Shown here piece after piece: positions 4,628 through 5,993 of a stretch of 5,993 nucleotides of DNA. The stretch is from Bacillota bacterium (lineage in GTDB: Bacteria > Bacillota > Clostridia > Peptostreptococcales > Anaerovoracaceae). The stretch's first letter is position 1; the number at the start of each line of letters is the position of its first letter. Where the stretch lies: assembly GCA_017386805.1 (NCBI GenBank), contig JAFOGM010000011.1, positions 1-5,993 of the forward strand, read 5' to 3'. A model generated the notes under the pieces. The model ran no database searches and had not been told where the DNA came from. It was given only the letters and a program-made list of their open reading frames with translations. Made by a program: the position numbers and the translations under genes.

Positions 4628-5993
4628 ATGTTGGATTTTACCAATTTTAAACACATACATTGCATCGGCATCGGCGGCATCGGTCTGTCTGCCATCGCCG
4701 AAATCTTTTTATCCCGCGGCTACATTGTCTCTGGCTCCGATATGAAGCAGAGCGAAACCACCGATCATCTGATCAGCCACGGTGCAAAGATCTATTTTGA
4801 ACATAGCGCCGAAAACATCGAAGGTGCAGATCTGATCTGCTACTCCGCTGCAGTTTCCAAGGAAAATCCGGAACTGAAAGCTGCCATCGAACAGGGGATC
4901 CCCACCGCTACCCGCGCAGAAGCTCTGGGTGCGCTGATGTCCGGTTATGAAAACAGCATCGCCATCTCCGGTACCCACGGAAAAACCACCACCACTTCCA
5001 TGATTTCTCTGATCCTGGAACATGCTGCCACCGACCCCACCATTCTGGTGGGCGGTAATCTGGCGGAATTCAACGGAAACGTAAAGGTAGGAAAGAGCGA
5101 ATACTTCGTTACCGAAGCCTGCGAATACATGGACAGTTTCTTAAGTCTCCGTCCCCAGATCGAAATCATCCTGAACATCGACTCCGATCACCTGGACTAC
5201 TTCAAGGACATCGATCACATCACCAGCTCCTTCCAGCGCTTTGCTAACCTGGTACCCGGAAACGGAACTCTGATCGCTTACGACGCCAACCCCTTCATCC
5301 AGTCCATTCTGGAACAGGTGGACTGCAACGTGATCACCTTCGGTTTCAGCGACTGCGCAACCTACCACGCAGACAACATCAAATTCAACACCATGGGGAT
5401 GCCGTCCTTCGACGTTTACTGCCCCGACGGTTTCTTCGGTTCCGTTCAGCTGTCCGTTCCCGGCGAGCACAACATCGCCAACAGCTTAGCGGCAATCGCC
5501 TGCTGCCACAGCCTGGGCGTATCCCCCCAGTCCATCATCTCTACCCTGGTGAACTTCACCGGTACCCAGCGCCGCTTTGACGTGGTGGGTTCCACCAAGA
5601 ACAACATCCGCATCGTGGATGACTACGCTCACCATCCCACAGAGATCAAGGCGACTCTGTCCGCTACCAAGAACATTCAGCACAACAAACTGTGGTGTCT
5701 GTTCCAGCCCCACACCTACACCAGAACCATGGCTCTCTTCGACGAATTCGCAGAATCCTTCGCTGATGCCGACAAGCTGATCCTGGCTGAGATCTACGCT
5801 GCCCGCGAAAAGAACATCTACAAGATCAGTTCCAAGAGCCTGGCTGCCGAGATCAAAAAGCGTCACCCCGAAAAGGATGTGTACTTCTTCGACGATTTCG
5901 ACGATATGGCTTCCTTCGTTTACAACAACGCTGACGAAGGTGACCTGGTCCTGACCATGGGTGCAGGCGACATCTGCAGAGTGGCTGAAATGA
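4628..5993 (+). CDS. murC: UDP-N-acetylmuramate-L-alanine ligase MurC (3' end cut by window edge)
   Basis: MurC joins L-alanine to UDP-MurNAc with ATP, the first step in building the peptidoglycan stem peptide in the cytoplasm. The open frame gives 455 residues and is still open at the edge; the family is about 450-470 long, so only a few residues are missing. Motifs in order are the N-terminal Rossmann-like IGIGGIGLSAIAE (13-25), ATP-binding GTHGKTTTT (115-123), EACEYMDSF followed by NIDSDHLDYF in the central domain, TQRRFDVVG, and DDYAHHPTEI (331-340) of the C-terminal domain. The visible end is MGAGDICRVAEM (444-455). No key motif is missing. The ATG is preceded by AGGAGG at a 7-base spacing. 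The gene is divergent from purR and shares its control region. Codons are strongly biased to C and G in third positions (ATC, AAC, CTG), which also creates long empty antisense frames. Confidence 0.98.
   Translation, partial: MLDFTNFKHIHCIGIGGIGLSAIAEIFLSRGYIVSGSDMKQSETTDHLISHGAKIYFEHSAENIEGADLICYSAAVSKENPELKAAIEQGIPTATRAEALGALMSGYENSIAISGTHGKTTTTSMISLILEHAATDPTILVGGNLAEFNGNVKVGKSEYFVTEACEYMDSFLSLRPQIEIILNIDSDHLDYFKDIDHITSSFQRFANLVPGNGTLIAYDANPFIQSILEQVDCNVITFGFSDCATYHADNIKFNTMGMPSFDVYCPDGFFGSVQLSVPGEHNIANSLAAIACCHSLGVSPQSIISTLVNFTGTQRRFDVVGSTKNNIRIVDDYAHHPTEIKATLSATKNIQHNKLWCLFQPHTYTRTMALFDEFAESFADADKLILAEIYAAREKNIYKISSKSLAAEIKKRHPEKDVYFFDDFDDMASFVYNNADEGDLVLTMGAGDICRVAEM

Noticed and set aside
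5141..5866. Two long minus-strand open frames (109 and 126 codons) opposite murC
   Set aside because: They are by-products of the strong C/G third-position bias of murC. The translations are Val/Gly/Asp-rich with no family features, and murC motifs run through the whole stretch.

Overview
The window is a chromosomal housekeeping locus of a Gram-positive bacterium in the Firmicutes, most likely class Clostridia and plausibly Lachnospiraceae. The reasons are the gene set and order (purR, spoVG, prs, pth, mfd, with murC divergent), strong AGGAGG-type ribosome binding sites, a Bacillus-type PurR with a phosphoribosyltransferase fold, and a MurC with the EACEYMDSFL motif seen in clostridial enzymes. 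Base composition is roughly half G+C by eye. I see no mobile element, CRISPR array, rRNA or tRNA. The lineage is inferred from protein likeness recalled from memory, not from a search.

Layout. Five genes lie on the minus strand, read from right to left: purR (4432-3608), spoVG (3445-3137), prs (2920-1973), pth (1885-1277) and mfd (starts at 1287 and runs off the left edge after 429 codons). murC (from 4628) is on the plus strand, divergent from purR, and is cut by the right edge within a few codons of its expected end. No gap between genes exceeds about 216 bases. The gaps hold readable control signals: a divergent purR/murC promoter region rich in CGAA/TTCG elements, a strong promoter before spoVG, an intrinsic terminator after spoVG, a promoter with a long leader before prs, and a terminator hairpin between prs and pth.

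How the genes fit together. Prs makes PRPP, and PRPP is the ligand that controls PurR in the studied relatives, so producer and sensor of one metabolite lie in one locus. SpoVG is a nucleic-acid-binding regulator. Pth rescues peptidyl-tRNA, and Mfd clears RNA polymerase stalled at DNA damage; pth and mfd overlap by 11 bases. MurC adds L-alanine to UDP-MurNAc in peptidoglycan synthesis. Compared with Bacillus subtilis (purR-yabJ-spoVG-glmU-prs-ctc-pth-fin-mfd) this is a slimmed version: yabJ, glmU, ctc and fin are all absent from the expected positions. The conserved order has also been divided into separate transcription units by promoters and terminators.

Overall this is an ordinary, well-conserved region. 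I found no new protein system. The points worth a second look are regulatory: candidate PurR sites in the purR/murC gap, one of them inside the murC promoter; a stem-loop at the predicted murC mRNA 5' end; the loss of glmU between spoVG and prs; and the terminator set almost against the pth ribosome binding site.
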